DNA of 64,000 nt from Saprospiraceae bacterium (GCA_020628095.1 JAHDFP010000007.1:1-64000); one strand, 5' to 3'; counted from the first letter of the stretch, positions 18,486 to 28,270 are shown. Translations and numbers: made by a program. The notes: generated from the letters alone by a model not told the origin.

Positions 18486-19075
18486 CTTGACTGGTACTTT
18501 TTATATCTGTCAGAAACATCTTCTATCTTCACCATGATTTCCTTAGCAGAAATTTTATACAGAAGAATTTGTCTATTAGCGTCTACTTTGACGTTAGCCA
18601 TCACATCATCATTAATGGGTATCTGAATGTAATCGTTTCCACCATACTCTTTCATATACTTAGACTTAATAACCTCCAAGAGCGATTCGGCACTATACTT
18701 TTCGTTCCAGGGAGCCCACGAAGTGTATTGCATCTTCATCTCCATACCGTACATAAGCTCGTCATCATCAAACATTCCATAAAACAATACTCTGATCTTA
18801 TCTATTTCTTCAGAGGTACTAGAATCCGGAAGCATATAATACTTAGCATATTTATTTCCAGGACCTTGGCTCACAAGAGCTTTCTTATTCAGTTTCCAGC
18901 AATGACTGAAAAAATGACTTTTATCTTGTCCCATCTCCAGACCTAATATGAGTTCTGGCATATATGGCTCTTTATTCTTTTCTGCACTCACTAATTGCTC
19001 ATATTCCGACTTACAAGAAATCAAAAGCGTCATAATGAAGAAAACAAAAGCAATATAGCTGATAGCAAATTTCAT
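18482..19075 (-). CDS. Hypothetical lipoprotein between two ASPIC/UnbV genes
   Basis: The product has 197 residues with a signal peptide ending in LLISC (cysteine 21). The mature part is highly charged with mixed helix and strand (ELILGLEMGQDKSHFFSHCW, then VLFYGMFDDDELMYGMEM) and matches no family I know. Its ATG abuts the TAG of copy A without any spacer, and its stop overlaps the ATG of copy B by 4 bp. This tight coupling on both sides suggests a partner or accessory protein for the propeller lipoproteins; that is inference from arrangement only. Confidence 0.8.
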   Translation of the reverse strand: MKFAISYIAFVFFIMTLLISCKSEYEQLVSAEKNKEPYMPELILGLEMGQDKSHFFSHCWKLNKKALVSQGPGNKYAKYYMLPDSSTSEEIDKIRVLFYGMFDDDELMYGMEMKMQYTSWAPWNEKYSAESLLEVIKSKYMKEYGGNDYIQIPINDDVMANVKVDANRQILLYKISAKEIMVKIEDVSDRYKKYQSS

Positions 19076-22000
19076 CTATTTTGACATTTGATCTAAGGGT
19101 AATGAAAGAACATGATCATTATTTATACCAAAAAGAAGTCTATCATTCTGATAAGAAACTATAGATCTTAGCTGACCTCTTATTCCCATTTCTTTAGCTT
19201 GATAATTCAATTCATCGGTATTCGGATCTCTGTATAATACCCAGCCACGAGAAGCATCCATTCTTCCATACTGAGGTTTCACCTTATAATGATTGCCACC
19301 TAATAATATTTCTTCTTTACCATCATCATTCACGTCTATAACAAAACTTGTATTGACCGTAGAATAATTTACTTCTTCAGGCAAATCAATAATCGAGAAT
19401 GTCCCACCATCATTCCTCAATATGACAGACCGCAATACATCCAACTCTAACAGTTGCAACTTATCTAAGCTACTCTGACCAAATAAATCTGACATAGATG
19501 CCTTAGAATAATCTTTGTAATACATAAACTTCCTTTTGAGGAAGGGTAACTGCGAAAATAATTCATCCATATCAATAACTGGAAATAGATTATCATCTAT
19601 TCTTTCGCACAAAATTTGCTCAGAGAAACCATTACTATCAAAGTCATCCACTACCAACACAGAATGAATCGATAAAGGACTATTATCTCCAATATTACCT
19701 GCTATCAAGTCTAAATCACCATCATGGTCAAAGTCATAAGCACTTATGTGGTTCCACATTCCTCGCGTATCAGCCAGTCCATATTTTTGACTTTGCTCTA
19801 CTAGTCTTTCGCCATCATTGACCCATAACCTGATTCCCATCCACTCCCCTACGATGATTAGATCCAGTAATCCATCGCCGTTGACATCTTCTAATAAGCT
19901 ATCCGTTATGATGCCTACATCTTCCAATGATTCATTCTTGAACTTTTTATATCCATTATTATCGTTTTGGTAGATATACACAGATCCCTTAGTACCATAC
20001 GAAAGATGAGAATTTTGGTTAGTGATAAGCACATCATCTTTGCCATCATTATTTATATCGCCTATACACACTGAAGATGTGCTGATGGCCTCATTAAACG
20101 AGAAAAACGAAGAAGTCATTTCGAAATTTCCTTGACCATCATTGATGAGTAAAAAATCATCTAAGGCTCTTGCCTTGGGCGCAAAGGCTGTTCCACCACA
20201 AGCGACATATACATCATCATCTCCATCCCCATCCGCATCCAATACTCCCAAATCAGTAATCTCTGAATTTATCTTATCGGTAATTTTTTGCGCTGATATA
20301 TTATTGAAGTTTTCATCCTTTAGTTCAACATGAATCGGTTGATTCTTTCCCCCACCGTAGATGATATCATCATTACCATCCTTGTTAAAATCATGAGAGA
20401 TAACACGAGGTCCTTTGGCCACATTCATCTGGAACAACAGTTTCTCCCGATTGAATTGGTTAAAGTTACCTTCATTATGCTTCCAGTCCAGTGTATCAAA
20501 TTCGGATAAATTTTTCAGATTTTCGGATGCCTCTAATGCCAAGTCAGTAGCAATCTTTTTTATTTCTAAAGATTGATTGGGTTCTATTGACTCTACCTTC
20601 TGGATAGTTCCATCTGGCCATTGGATTGTTAGGCTATCTATAGTTGCACATTCTCCCATTCCTATATGCAGACTATGAGATATGCTTGATTGAAATCCTC
20701 TTGACGGATATTGCTCTGTGGTGAAAGTCTGATTACACGCGTGCAAAATAACCTTGGCTCCTATGGCGGAAGTGTTTTTTGAAGATTCGCTTAATTCGAT
20801 ATTAAGGTAATTATATTTATTCAGAGCGCTAGACTTGTTTTCGTAAATGTGGCTTGGTGCATTGACATTATTTACTACAAGGTCCAAGTCTCCATCATTA
20901 TCAAAATCACCATAAGCACACCCGTTACTATATCCCTTGTAATCTAATCCCAATTCTTTTGATCCATTTTCGAAATTAAAGCGACCCATATTCTTAAAAC
21001 CGAAATTGCTGACTGCCTGCGTCGGCATACTATCTATGAGATTTTTTACGGCTTCTTTCTGACATTCTATGAGTGATTGAATCTTAGAATCATTAGCTAC
21101 AAATGCCAAATAATCTCTATCCAGTAGATCTTTATAGATTCCGTTAGTTACAAATACATCCTTATACCCATCATTATCGAAATCAAAAATAAGACTAGAC
21201 CAACTCCAATCAGTCGCCTCCATTCCTGCCTTTCTACCTAGCTCTAAGAATCCCTTACCATGGCGATTAGCCTGCAATATGTTCCTAGGCATCTGGCAAG
21301 CGTAGCCTTTGGATTCCATCTGGCTATACTTCTTCCAGGAATCATATATTGCCTTGTTCTTTCGCGTTGCATTTTGGCTAGGTAACATCTCGGTTACCAT
21401 AAGATCAGGATAAGTATCATTATTAAGATCACCAGCATCAGCACCCATCGCACCTAATGGGAAACACTCAAAATAGTCTTCTCCAGATTCTACAAAAGTG
21501 CCATCTGTTTGATTAATGTACAAGTAATCTTTCTCGAAAAAATCATTGGATATATAGATGTCTGTCCAGCTATCTCCATTAAAATCACTCAAGGTTATGC
21601 CTAACCCAAACCCTATATTGCTAGTATAAATTCCTGCCGCTTCTGAAACATCTACATACGTTCCATTTTGATTCTCCAGCAATTTATTTCCATTTTCTGA
21701 AGGTAGGTCACGTTGACCACTGCGTAGATCATAGCCTCCTACAGATTTGGTACTATTGTTAAGCAGATAACAATCTAAGTCTCCATCTTTGTCATAATCC
21801 AAAAAAGCACTCTGAATGGATAACCCCGTTATGTCAAGACCATAGGCACTACTGGATTCTGTAAAAGTAAGATCCCCATTATTTATAAAAAGCTCGTTAT
21901 GTCTGACATCGCCAGTCATCTGACCTCCTTTACATACATATATATCTAATAGACCATCTCCGTTGATATCCACCATATTAGACCCTGTGCTCCACACAGA

Positions 22001-22327
22001 AGGGCATGCCGTACCACTACTTTCTGTAATGTCCCGGAAAGACCAATCTCCCTCATTGAGCAAAAGCATGTTATCTACCATATTACCCGTAAAATAGATA
22101 TCATCCAGACCATCATTATTAATATCTCCTATGGATACACCTCCTCCATTATAGAAGTTTCTATATGTGTATGGATTAAATGACTCGGTATACTCCAGTG
22201 CATTATTAAACTCGATACCTAAATCATCCCTCAGCAAAAACAAGGCATCCTGCTTACTATCCCTACTATCTTCCTTGCAGGAGCAAAGCGATAGCAATAC
22301 AAAGGAGATATAAAATCTTAAAGGCAT
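19076..22327 (-). CDS. ASPIC/UnbV (CRTAC1-type) FG-GAP lipoprotein, copy A
   Basis: The product has 1083 residues with a lipoprotein signal ending LLSLCSC (cysteine 17). Domain order matches copies B and C: FG-GAP propeller (about 60-510), ASPIC/UnbV domain near 525-600 (GFQSSISHSLHIGMG and IQWPDGT), second propeller to about residue 1050. Calcium-loop motifs such as DFDNDGDLD and DADGDGDDD are frequent. It is the first gene after SusD, set apart by 73 bp containing a hairpin, so its expression may be lower than that of susCD or driven partly by readthrough. Function is inferred only from context. Confidence 0.88.
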   Translation of the reverse strand: MPLRFYISFVLLSLCSCKEDSRDSKQDALFLLRDDLGIEFNNALEYTESFNPYTYRNFYNGGGVSIGDINNDGLDDIYFTGNMVDNMLLLNEGDWSFRDITESSGTACPSVWSTGSNMVDINGDGLLDIYVCKGGQMTGDVRHNELFINNGDLTFTESSSAYGLDITGLSIQSAFLDYDKDGDLDCYLLNNSTKSVGGYDLRSGQRDLPSENGNKLLENQNGTYVDVSEAAGIYTSNIGFGLGITLSDFNGDSWTDIYISNDFFEKDYLYINQTDGTFVESGEDYFECFPLGAMGADAGDLNNDTYPDLMVTEMLPSQNATRKNKAIYDSWKKYSQMESKGYACQMPRNILQANRHGKGFLELGRKAGMEATDWSWSSLIFDFDNDGYKDVFVTNGIYKDLLDRDYLAFVANDSKIQSLIECQKEAVKNLIDSMPTQAVSNFGFKNMGRFNFENGSKELGLDYKGYSNGCAYGDFDNDGDLDLVVNNVNAPSHIYENKSSALNKYNYLNIELSESSKNTSAIGAKVILHACNQTFTTEQYPSRGFQSSISHSLHIGMGECATIDSLTIQWPDGTIQKVESIEPNQSLEIKKIATDLALEASENLKNLSEFDTLDWKHNEGNFNQFNREKLLFQMNVAKGPRVISHDFNKDGNDDIIYGGGKNQPIHVELKDENFNNISAQKITDKINSEITDLGVLDADGDGDDDVYVACGGTAFAPKARALDDFLLINDGQGNFEMTSSFFSFNEAISTSSVCIGDINNDGKDDVLITNQNSHLSYGTKGSVYIYQNDNNGYKKFKNESLEDVGIITDSLLEDVNGDGLLDLIIVGEWMGIRLWVNDGERLVEQSQKYGLADTRGMWNHISAYDFDHDGDLDLIAGNIGDNSPLSIHSVLVVDDFDSNGFSEQILCERIDDNLFPVIDMDELFSQLPFLKRKFMYYKDYSKASMSDLFGQSSLDKLQLLELDVLRSVILRNDGGTFSIIDLPEEVNYSTVNTSFVIDVNDDGKEEILLGGNHYKVKPQYGRMDASRGWVLYRDPNTDELNYQAKEMGIRGQLRSIVSYQNDRLLFGINNDHVLSLPLDQMSK

Positions 22328-22346
22328 TATCTATACCCTATTAGAT

Positions 22347-22380
22347 GAAAAAAGGGCTGCATCATTATGATACAACCCTT
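22347..22380 (-). terminator. Hairpin terminator or attenuator after susD
   Basis: Arms 22352-22365 and 22367-22380 pair over 14 positions when read as minus-strand RNA, including two G-U pairs that would be mismatches in DNA; the A-run at 22348-22353 gives a U-tract on the minus strand. It starts about 20 nt below the susD stop. Because ten more genes follow with small gaps and no other clear break, it may act as a partial terminator that sets a high SusCD to downstream ratio. Confidence 0.7.
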
Positions 22381-22400
22381 ATATATATTGTCAAAAGTAT

Positions 22401-23996
22401 TTAGTAACCTGGGTTCTGTGAAAGTGTTCCTCCACTCGCCTGTATTTGCTCATCAGGAATAGGGAAGATATTTCTGAATGGCTCAGAAGCAGGTTTTTCC
22501 CACCATGTGCCATTATACGCTCCGAATCTGATTAAGTCAGTTCTTCTCGCAGACTCTTGGAACATCTCACGACCTCTTTCTTCTAAGAAGCTGTCTGCCG
22601 TAACACTAGAGAAAGGAGCAACCTTAGCTCTTTCTCTTATGACATTGACATCATCCAATGCCATGTTCCAGTCGCCAGCCATTCTTGCCATCGCCTCTCC
22701 TCTTATAAGGTAAACTTCTCCCAATCTTACGATCGGATAATCATTACTCATATCGTTTCTACCTAATTGCTTGAAGCTAAATTTACCTGGTCTTGCTCCC
22801 GCCTCTCTTAGAGAGTTAGGCTGTAGCTCGTTGATATTTGGTGTATAATTTAATACAAGATTACCATCATCAGATGCATAATCTAATATCGCGGATCCAC
22901 CGAAATCTAATTGCTCACCCACGATAAAGTTTGCACCTTTTCTGACATCACTGTCTTCGTAAGAGTTATAGAATTCTTCTAAAGACGCATATCCATTCCA
23001 AGGCTGCGATTGTAGATTCCAAGTAAACTGAGATGAGTAGTGTAGATTCATCTGAGAGAAATTCATACCACCACCGCTTACTTCGTCAAAGTTGACGACG
23101 AAAATATGCTCTGGGTTGTTATCATTATTAGGTCCGAATACCGCTGGATAACCTTCTAACATATCTGGATCTGTATCTACACCTGGTCTCTTTCCAAGGT
23201 TAGATACAGCACATCCATCACCACATAATTGATATACACCAGAATCTATGATGTAAGAAGCAGCAGCGGCAGCTTCACCCCATCTTGGCGTTCCTGTATA
23301 TACCTCGGAGTTAAGATATAGTTTAGATAGTATACCTAAAGCACCAAATTGGTTAATCTGGTATGGATTATTATCTGTACCTAATGGACTATTAGTTAAG
23401 TCCATGCTTGCCGATACTTCACTGATTCCTAAAGCAGCCAATAATTCAGTCTCGACAAAATTGAAAACATCTGTTCTCGAAGACTGAGGTGCATCAGAAC
23501 CAGGAGTAGTAACTAATTTGACACTTCCGTAAAGGTCTAATAATCTGTAGTAGAAGTATGCACGTAATGCTCTTGCTTGAGCTTCTTGATTTGCATCAAG
23601 GTTACCTGCCAAAGCTTCATTTACGGTAGTGATAGCATTATATTGTTGTACCCATGTATTATTAAGCATTGCGTGAGTAGGACCATAAGTATGTTGGTGT
23701 AACTCTATAAGGATACCCCCATCAAACCAGTCACCACCTTTAGCCGCAATACACATTTCGTCGGTAGTTAGTTCTTGTACTGAATAGTAACCAAAGTGAT
23801 TAGCTGTACCTGCATTTCTAAGCTCTGCATAAGCACCAGTCAATGCACCACCACCACCAGATCCTCCACCAGTGTCTATACCATCTAAAGAAATCTCAGT
23901 GGTGATATCACCTACTAAATCTTCTTCTAAATCTGTGCATGCAGATGCCAGAGAAATCATAGCAAATGCAAATAATATTTTAGAAAATTTATTCAT
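22401..23996 (-). CDS. susD: SusD/RagB family nutrient-binding outer-membrane lipoprotein
   Basis: The product has 531 residues with a lipoprotein signal (lipobox SLASAC, cysteine 20). It shows SusD traits: an N-terminal helical TPR-type region (YNAITTVNEALAGN, then RALRAYFYYRLLDLYGSVKLV near residue 140), a variable middle, and the C-terminal RLGEVYLIRGEAMARMAGDW and FPIPDEQIQASGG ending in NPGY. SusD proteins form the lid over the SusC channel and bind the substrate. The spacer GTGGGSGGGGALTGA near residue 41 follows the tether region. It lies 11 bp below susC; the pair is the import core of the locus. The ligand is unknown. Confidence 0.95.
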   Translation of the reverse strand: MNKFSKILFAFAMISLASACTDLEEDLVGDITTEISLDGIDTGGGSGGGGALTGAYAELRNAGTANHFGYYSVQELTTDEMCIAAKGGDWFDGGILIELHQHTYGPTHAMLNNTWVQQYNAITTVNEALAGNLDANQEAQARALRAYFYYRLLDLYGSVKLVTTPGSDAPQSSRTDVFNFVETELLAALGISEVSASMDLTNSPLGTDNNPYQINQFGALGILSKLYLNSEVYTGTPRWGEAAAAASYIIDSGVYQLCGDGCAVSNLGKRPGVDTDPDMLEGYPAVFGPNNDNNPEHIFVVNFDEVSGGGMNFSQMNLHYSSQFTWNLQSQPWNGYASLEEFYNSYEDSDVRKGANFIVGEQLDFGGSAILDYASDDGNLVLNYTPNINELQPNSLREAGARPGKFSFKQLGRNDMSNDYPIVRLGEVYLIRGEAMARMAGDWNMALDDVNVIRERAKVAPFSSVTADSFLEERGREMFQESARRTDLIRFGAYNGTWWEKPASEPFRNIFPIPDEQIQASGGTLSQNPGY

Positions 23997-24007
23997 GATT
24001 ATTCGAT

Positions 24008-26986
24008 TTAAAATTTAAGGTTAAGACCAAGTGTTACTGATCTACTTGCAAAATAGCTATTCCTTCTTTCGATACCCGGAGATAGTACATCTTGAGTATT
24101 GACGAATCCTCTACCACCGTTATCTGCTGCACCAGAATCCACCAAAGATGGCTCAGGATCAGTACCTGTATAACCAGTTATCACTAAAGGATTCTGCAAT
24201 GTCAATGAAACAACAGCACCATCAATACCACCTGCTCCAAAATCTATGCCTCTTGAGATTGTAAGGTTATCTATTTTTACAAAATCAGCCTTTTCTACGT
24301 ATAAAGAACTAAATCTTGCAGTCGTAAGACCTTCTTCTCCTTTAGGCGTATCGATATAGTTATAAGAAGATTGGGTAGATACTCTTGGCTCATAGAATGC
24401 TCTAAATGTGTTAACCAAGCTGTGCCCAAATGCTCCTCTGATGAATGCATTGACAGACCACTTTCCAAAGCTCAACTGGTTAGTCCAACCGAACTCTAAA
24501 TCTGGAGTACCATTACCTAACACTTCAAAATCAACTTCTGGATCTAATGCTTTATCCTGAGCAGTAACTAACATTCCATCACCATTCACGTCTCTGAATA
24601 CTGGACTTCCCTCTGCATCAACGCTTTCAAAGACAGGACCCCAGATTCTTCCTATTTCCTCTCCTTCTTCTACGAGTATCATATTCGTACCATTCTGACC
24701 AGGAGCACCTAAGTTACCTCGCGTCTCCGCCGGTACTACGTATTCCTCAAGAATGGTTTTGTAAGTCGATAACACGACTCCTGTATTGTATGTGAAATTG
24801 CTGTTATTGACAACATCATAATTTAAGGCAAGTTCAATACCCTTAGTATTTAACTTACCGGCATTTTCCCATCTTCTATTAAATCCAAATATCGCTGCAT
24901 CAACTGCACGATTAAGGATGAAGTCAGAAATGTCTCTATTATATAGATCCAACGACGCAGAAAATCTACCTGCCGCGTAATCGATTCCAAAGTTAATTTC
25001 CGCTTTGCTTTCCCACTTAAGACTATCGTTAGCTGCTCTTGTCAATTCCGTAGAAACTGCACCATCTGGAGCATTAACAATTTGTCTCTGAGGCTGAGAT
25101 AATCCTGGTAGCGGTGGTAACGAACCTGTCACACCATAACCTAACCTTACCTTGAATAAGTCCACATTACTCATTCCGAGATAATTAGCCAAGTCTACAC
25201 CTGCACTTAACGATGGGAATAAACCCCACTTGTTATTAGTACCTAATCTAGTAGAACCTTCTCTTCTGAGTGCTGCACTCAAGAATATTGCATTATCTAC
25301 AACAAGGTTAGCTCTTCCAAAGAATGCTATAATTTTACTGTCAGGAGAAACATTACTATTTGCTCCTATGAAACCAGCCTCTTGAAGATCCTGACTTGCC
25401 TCTACGATACCACTAAAGTCATATTCGTTATTAGGGAAATCTCCGAGACTAAAGAAGTTGTCTCTGAAAGTATCCTCCTGATAAGAATATCCACCAGTTA
25501 ATGTCAAAGAAGAGTTTCCTACATCAGCAAGATAAGTCGCATAGTACTCATACAAGTTGAAAGTCAAATCTTGCTGATAAAATTCAGCTAGACCCTTTCT
25601 TGTCGGACTTGTTGCACCACCATTGAAGTTAGAAGTGGTCGGGTAATAAATTTGATTAGCATAATCTGTTTCCTGACGTGCAAATCTGAAGTTGACCGTC
25701 AATGCATCCATCAATCTATAGCCCAAAGTCGCACCATAGTTGAATTCTCTTCTCTGCCCATCGTTACGATTTAGGTTAGCTATAGCAACAGGATTGAAAC
25801 TATCAAATAAACCCAATGTCTCGAAATAACCACCAAATTGCTCAGAATTGAATGGGAATGGAGACTGATCACCAAAAACAGGTGCTGTTGGGTTATATAG
25901 TACAGCATAACGTAAGGCTTCTACAAAACCATTTTGCTGATCTCTATTAGTAAAAGAAGAGTTAAAGTCTATTGATAACTTATCATTGAATGCCTTAGTA
26001 GATAGATTAACCCTTGTATTGAACTGGTCAAAACCAGAGTTAGTCAATATTCCATCGACATTTCTGAAGTTAGTAGAAACACGGAAAGAAGAATTACCAA
26101 TTCCTCCAGAAGCAGATAAACTATGAATATGACTCAAACCCGCTCTTGTCACTTCGTCCAACCAATCCGTGCTACTTCCCAAATCTGTACCTCCAGCCGC
26201 AACAAATTCTGCCGCAGTCATATTCTGGACACTATTAACTGGTGATGAAGTAGACAATTGACCGTTATAAGTAAGCTGGATTTCTTCATCCTTACCACCT
26301 GACTTAGTCGTTACTATAATTACACCACTTGATCCTCGAGATCCATAGATCGCCGCGGCCGATCCATCTTTTAGTACGTTGATACTTTCTATATCATTAG
26401 GATCTACATTATCCAGAGATGCCCCGATGATTCCGTCTATTACTACAAGTGGTTCTGCATTAGATCCTACGGTAGATAGTCCTCTTAGTCTGATGGTACT
26501 GTTACCATTAGGGTCACCCCCTCTATTATAGACTTGTAGACCAGCTACCTTACCTTGCAATAATTGAGCAGGATCGGTAATGTTACCTTGGTTAAAATCC
26601 TCGGCGTCAACTTTGACAACAGCCGATGTAATTTCCTTTTCGCTTTGAGAGCCATATCCCACGACGACAATTTCGTCGAGCAACTGACCCTTATCTAGCA
26701 TCACTGTGACAGAAGACGTGCCGGTGACATCCACCTCCTGATCTTGATAGCCAGTATAAGATATGACGAGCGTATTAGCTCCTGCCGGAACATCTACACT
26801 GAAAGTACCATCAATATCTGTAATCGTACCTGCATCGGTACCTTTGACCAGAACGTTAGCTCCTATAAGAGACTCATTAGTCTCACCGTCGTAAATAGTT
26901 CCCGTGACAGTTTTCTGACCATAACTAAAGCCAGCGAACAATAATACGAGACCCACAGCCAGACCATGCTGGAAGAGTTTTTTCAT
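24008..26986 (-). CDS. susC: SusC/RagA TonB-linked outer-membrane transporter
   Basis: The product has 992 residues: signal peptide (1-23), a carboxypeptidase-like regulatory domain (about 26-105, TVTGTIYDGETNESLIGANV), the TonB-box region, a plug with LQGKVAGLQVYNRGGDPNG and the SusC signature IESINVLKDGSAAAIYGSRG (about 200-220), then a beta-barrel ending in a C-terminal Phe (LGLNLKF). It imports oligosaccharides or other large solutes across the outer membrane with TonB energy, under the SusD lid. No N-terminal STN domain is seen, so anti-sigma signalling through this protein is not expected. The 246 bp upstream (26987-27232) is AT-rich with a 6-bp inverted repeat at 27043-27058; no sigma/anti-sigma pair or hybrid sensor gene adjoins. 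Confidence 0.95.
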   Translation of the reverse strand: MKKLFQHGLAVGLVLLFAGFSYGQKTVTGTIYDGETNESLIGANVLVKGTDAGTITDIDGTFSVDVPAGANTLVISYTGYQDQEVDVTGTSSVTVMLDKGQLLDEIVVVGYGSQSEKEITSAVVKVDAEDFNQGNITDPAQLLQGKVAGLQVYNRGGDPNGNSTIRLRGLSTVGSNAEPLVVIDGIIGASLDNVDPNDIESINVLKDGSAAAIYGSRGSSGVIIVTTKSGGKDEEIQLTYNGQLSTSSPVNSVQNMTAAEFVAAGGTDLGSSTDWLDEVTRAGLSHIHSLSASGGIGNSSFRVSTNFRNVDGILTNSGFDQFNTRVNLSTKAFNDKLSIDFNSSFTNRDQQNGFVEALRYAVLYNPTAPVFGDQSPFPFNSEQFGGYFETLGLFDSFNPVAIANLNRNDGQRREFNYGATLGYRLMDALTVNFRFARQETDYANQIYYPTTSNFNGGATSPTRKGLAEFYQQDLTFNLYEYYATYLADVGNSSLTLTGGYSYQEDTFRDNFFSLGDFPNNEYDFSGIVEASQDLQEAGFIGANSNVSPDSKIIAFFGRANLVVDNAIFLSAALRREGSTRLGTNNKWGLFPSLSAGVDLANYLGMSNVDLFKVRLGYGVTGSLPPLPGLSQPQRQIVNAPDGAVSTELTRAANDSLKWESKAEINFGIDYAAGRFSASLDLYNRDISDFILNRAVDAAIFGFNRRWENAGKLNTKGIELALNYDVVNNSNFTYNTGVVLSTYKTILEEYVVPAETRGNLGAPGQNGTNMILVEEGEEIGRIWGPVFESVDAEGSPVFRDVNGDGMLVTAQDKALDPEVDFEVLGNGTPDLEFGWTNQLSFGKWSVNAFIRGAFGHSLVNTFRAFYEPRVSTQSSYNYIDTPKGEEGLTTARFSSLYVEKADFVKIDNLTISRGIDFGAGGIDGAVVSLTLQNPLVITGYTGTDPEPSLVDSGAADNGGRGFVNTQDVLSPGIERRNSYFASRSVTLGLNLKF

Positions 26987-27232
26987 ATTTAGGTTGGTTT
27001 GTTAATTAATATTTACTTAGTGTTTATTTAACATAAACGCCGCAATTTATAAAAATTGTCGTGTTCTCTGTGAACGAATCTACTTTTTTTTAAAAAAATA
27101 AGCTTGCAAATTCTTCATTCATACCAAACTATAATTTGCAGTTAGATCAATTTTAAGAAATTAAAAGAAGTATTGAATTATTTCAAAAGAAGATAATACA
27201 TATTAGAATTTTCTTAATATGACAAGCGTTTA

Positions 27233-28270
27233 CTAAGCTCTTTGATAACGTCCACATAAAGAATAGGCGAATAGAAAGGCTAACTGCACCAAACTAAAAG
27301 CTGTCGCGAAGAGCAAACCAAAAAGAACCGAAGCCACTATAAATACCAATCCGATCCAAAGTGGTAATAGCAGAACGAGAAAACCAATCTTAAGAGAACT
27401 CTCAAATAATGGATTGGTCATTTTTTTATTTAATACATACCATACCAGGATATGCACGGGCAAATTGGGGATCGCCAATATTGGCTTAAGGTATCTGAGC
27501 CATAAAAAAACACGCGGCTTAGAAATAGGAACATTTTGCCCAAGTTTCTCTCTTAACTCAGCAAAGGAGTATTTTTCTGCATTTCTATTGATGGATGCCA
27601 CTTGCTTGGGATAATTTTCGGTATAATCCGGAATAACCATAAGCGATTTCATGGCATCACTTAGAATAGTTCTCGTCTTTTTGTAAGTCTCTACGCTACT
27701 TTCTCCATCTTCATTCATAATAAGAGGACGCGCGTCTATCGGCTCTCCGAAATTTAATATGAGCTTATGACCAGAATGGTCATGGTTAAAATAATTAATG
27801 CCCACTGGAACTAACTGTAGTTCTTTATCCGTACCGCTTAGAAACTGTTGTGAGATTCTATAGAAACCTTTGGAGAGCAATCTTAGATAATAATCGCCTT
27901 CTTGGTTACCCTCTGGAAACATCAATATCTGTCCTTCCTTATTTAGTATATCGACACATTTATCAAAGATCGTGGCGTTTTTATTCAGGTTTCTAACTCC
28001 ATCACGCATCCTATATATAGGCATCATATTGAGCCTCTTATAAAATAAATCGCTGATCGGATTAAAGACATCCGATCGTGTAATAAAGTGTATCGGAAAG
28101 TGATTATATGCTCCTACAATGATCGGGTCAAGAAACGCGGCTTGATGATTAGGAAGGTATAAGGTAGGTGTCGGTGATTTAGGGAGGTTCTCTTTGCCAT
28201 TTATTTCGATCTCATAGAAATAATATCGGAGTGCTATTCGAGAAAGAAATTTTATGTAGGTGTAAAGCAT
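27233..28270 (-). CDS. 1-acylglycerol-3-phosphate acyltransferase-like (PlsC) membrane protein
   Basis: The product has 345 residues. The catalytic motif appears as NHQAAFLD at 41-48 (a His-X5-Asp spacing, seen in a subgroup of these acyltransferases, rather than the common His-X4-Asp), followed by the glycerol-phosphate binding motif MFPEGNQEGD near residue 115. The C-terminal third carries two or three hydrophobic segments. Family members transfer acyl chains to lysophospholipids at the inner membrane; the acceptor here is not certain. It lies in its own unit, with a 54 bp gap below the following bile-acid/sodium-type transporter gene, which reads in the same direction. Confidence 0.85.
   Translation of the reverse strand: MLYTYIKFLSRIALRYYFYEIEINGKENLPKSPTPTLYLPNHQAAFLDPIIVGAYNHFPIHFITRSDVFNPISDLFYKRLNMMPIYRMRDGVRNLNKNATIFDKCVDILNKEGQILMFPEGNQEGDYYLRLLSKGFYRISQQFLSGTDKELQLVPVGINYFNHDHSGHKLILNFGEPIDARPLIMNEDGESSVETYKKTRTILSDAMKSLMVIPDYTENYPKQVASINRNAEKYSFAELREKLGQNVPISKPRVFLWLRYLKPILAIPNLPVHILVWYVLNKKMTNPLFESSLKIGFLVLLLPLWIGLVFIVASVLFGLLFATAFSLVQLAFLFAYSLCGRYQRA

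Noticed and set aside
11961-22327. Regularly spaced, similar short DNA motifs (ATC/CAT-rich) resembling a CRISPR or direct-repeat array
   Set aside because: They code for the Asp/Asn/Gly-rich calcium loops of the FG-GAP repeats; spacing and sequence vary and they lie in frame within three long genes.
27043-27058. Six-bp inverted repeat with 4-bp spacer upstream of susC, possible operator
   Set aside because: The arms are pure AT-rich sequence (CAATTT/AAATTG) in an AT-rich spacer, so chance is likely, and no regulator gene is nearby.
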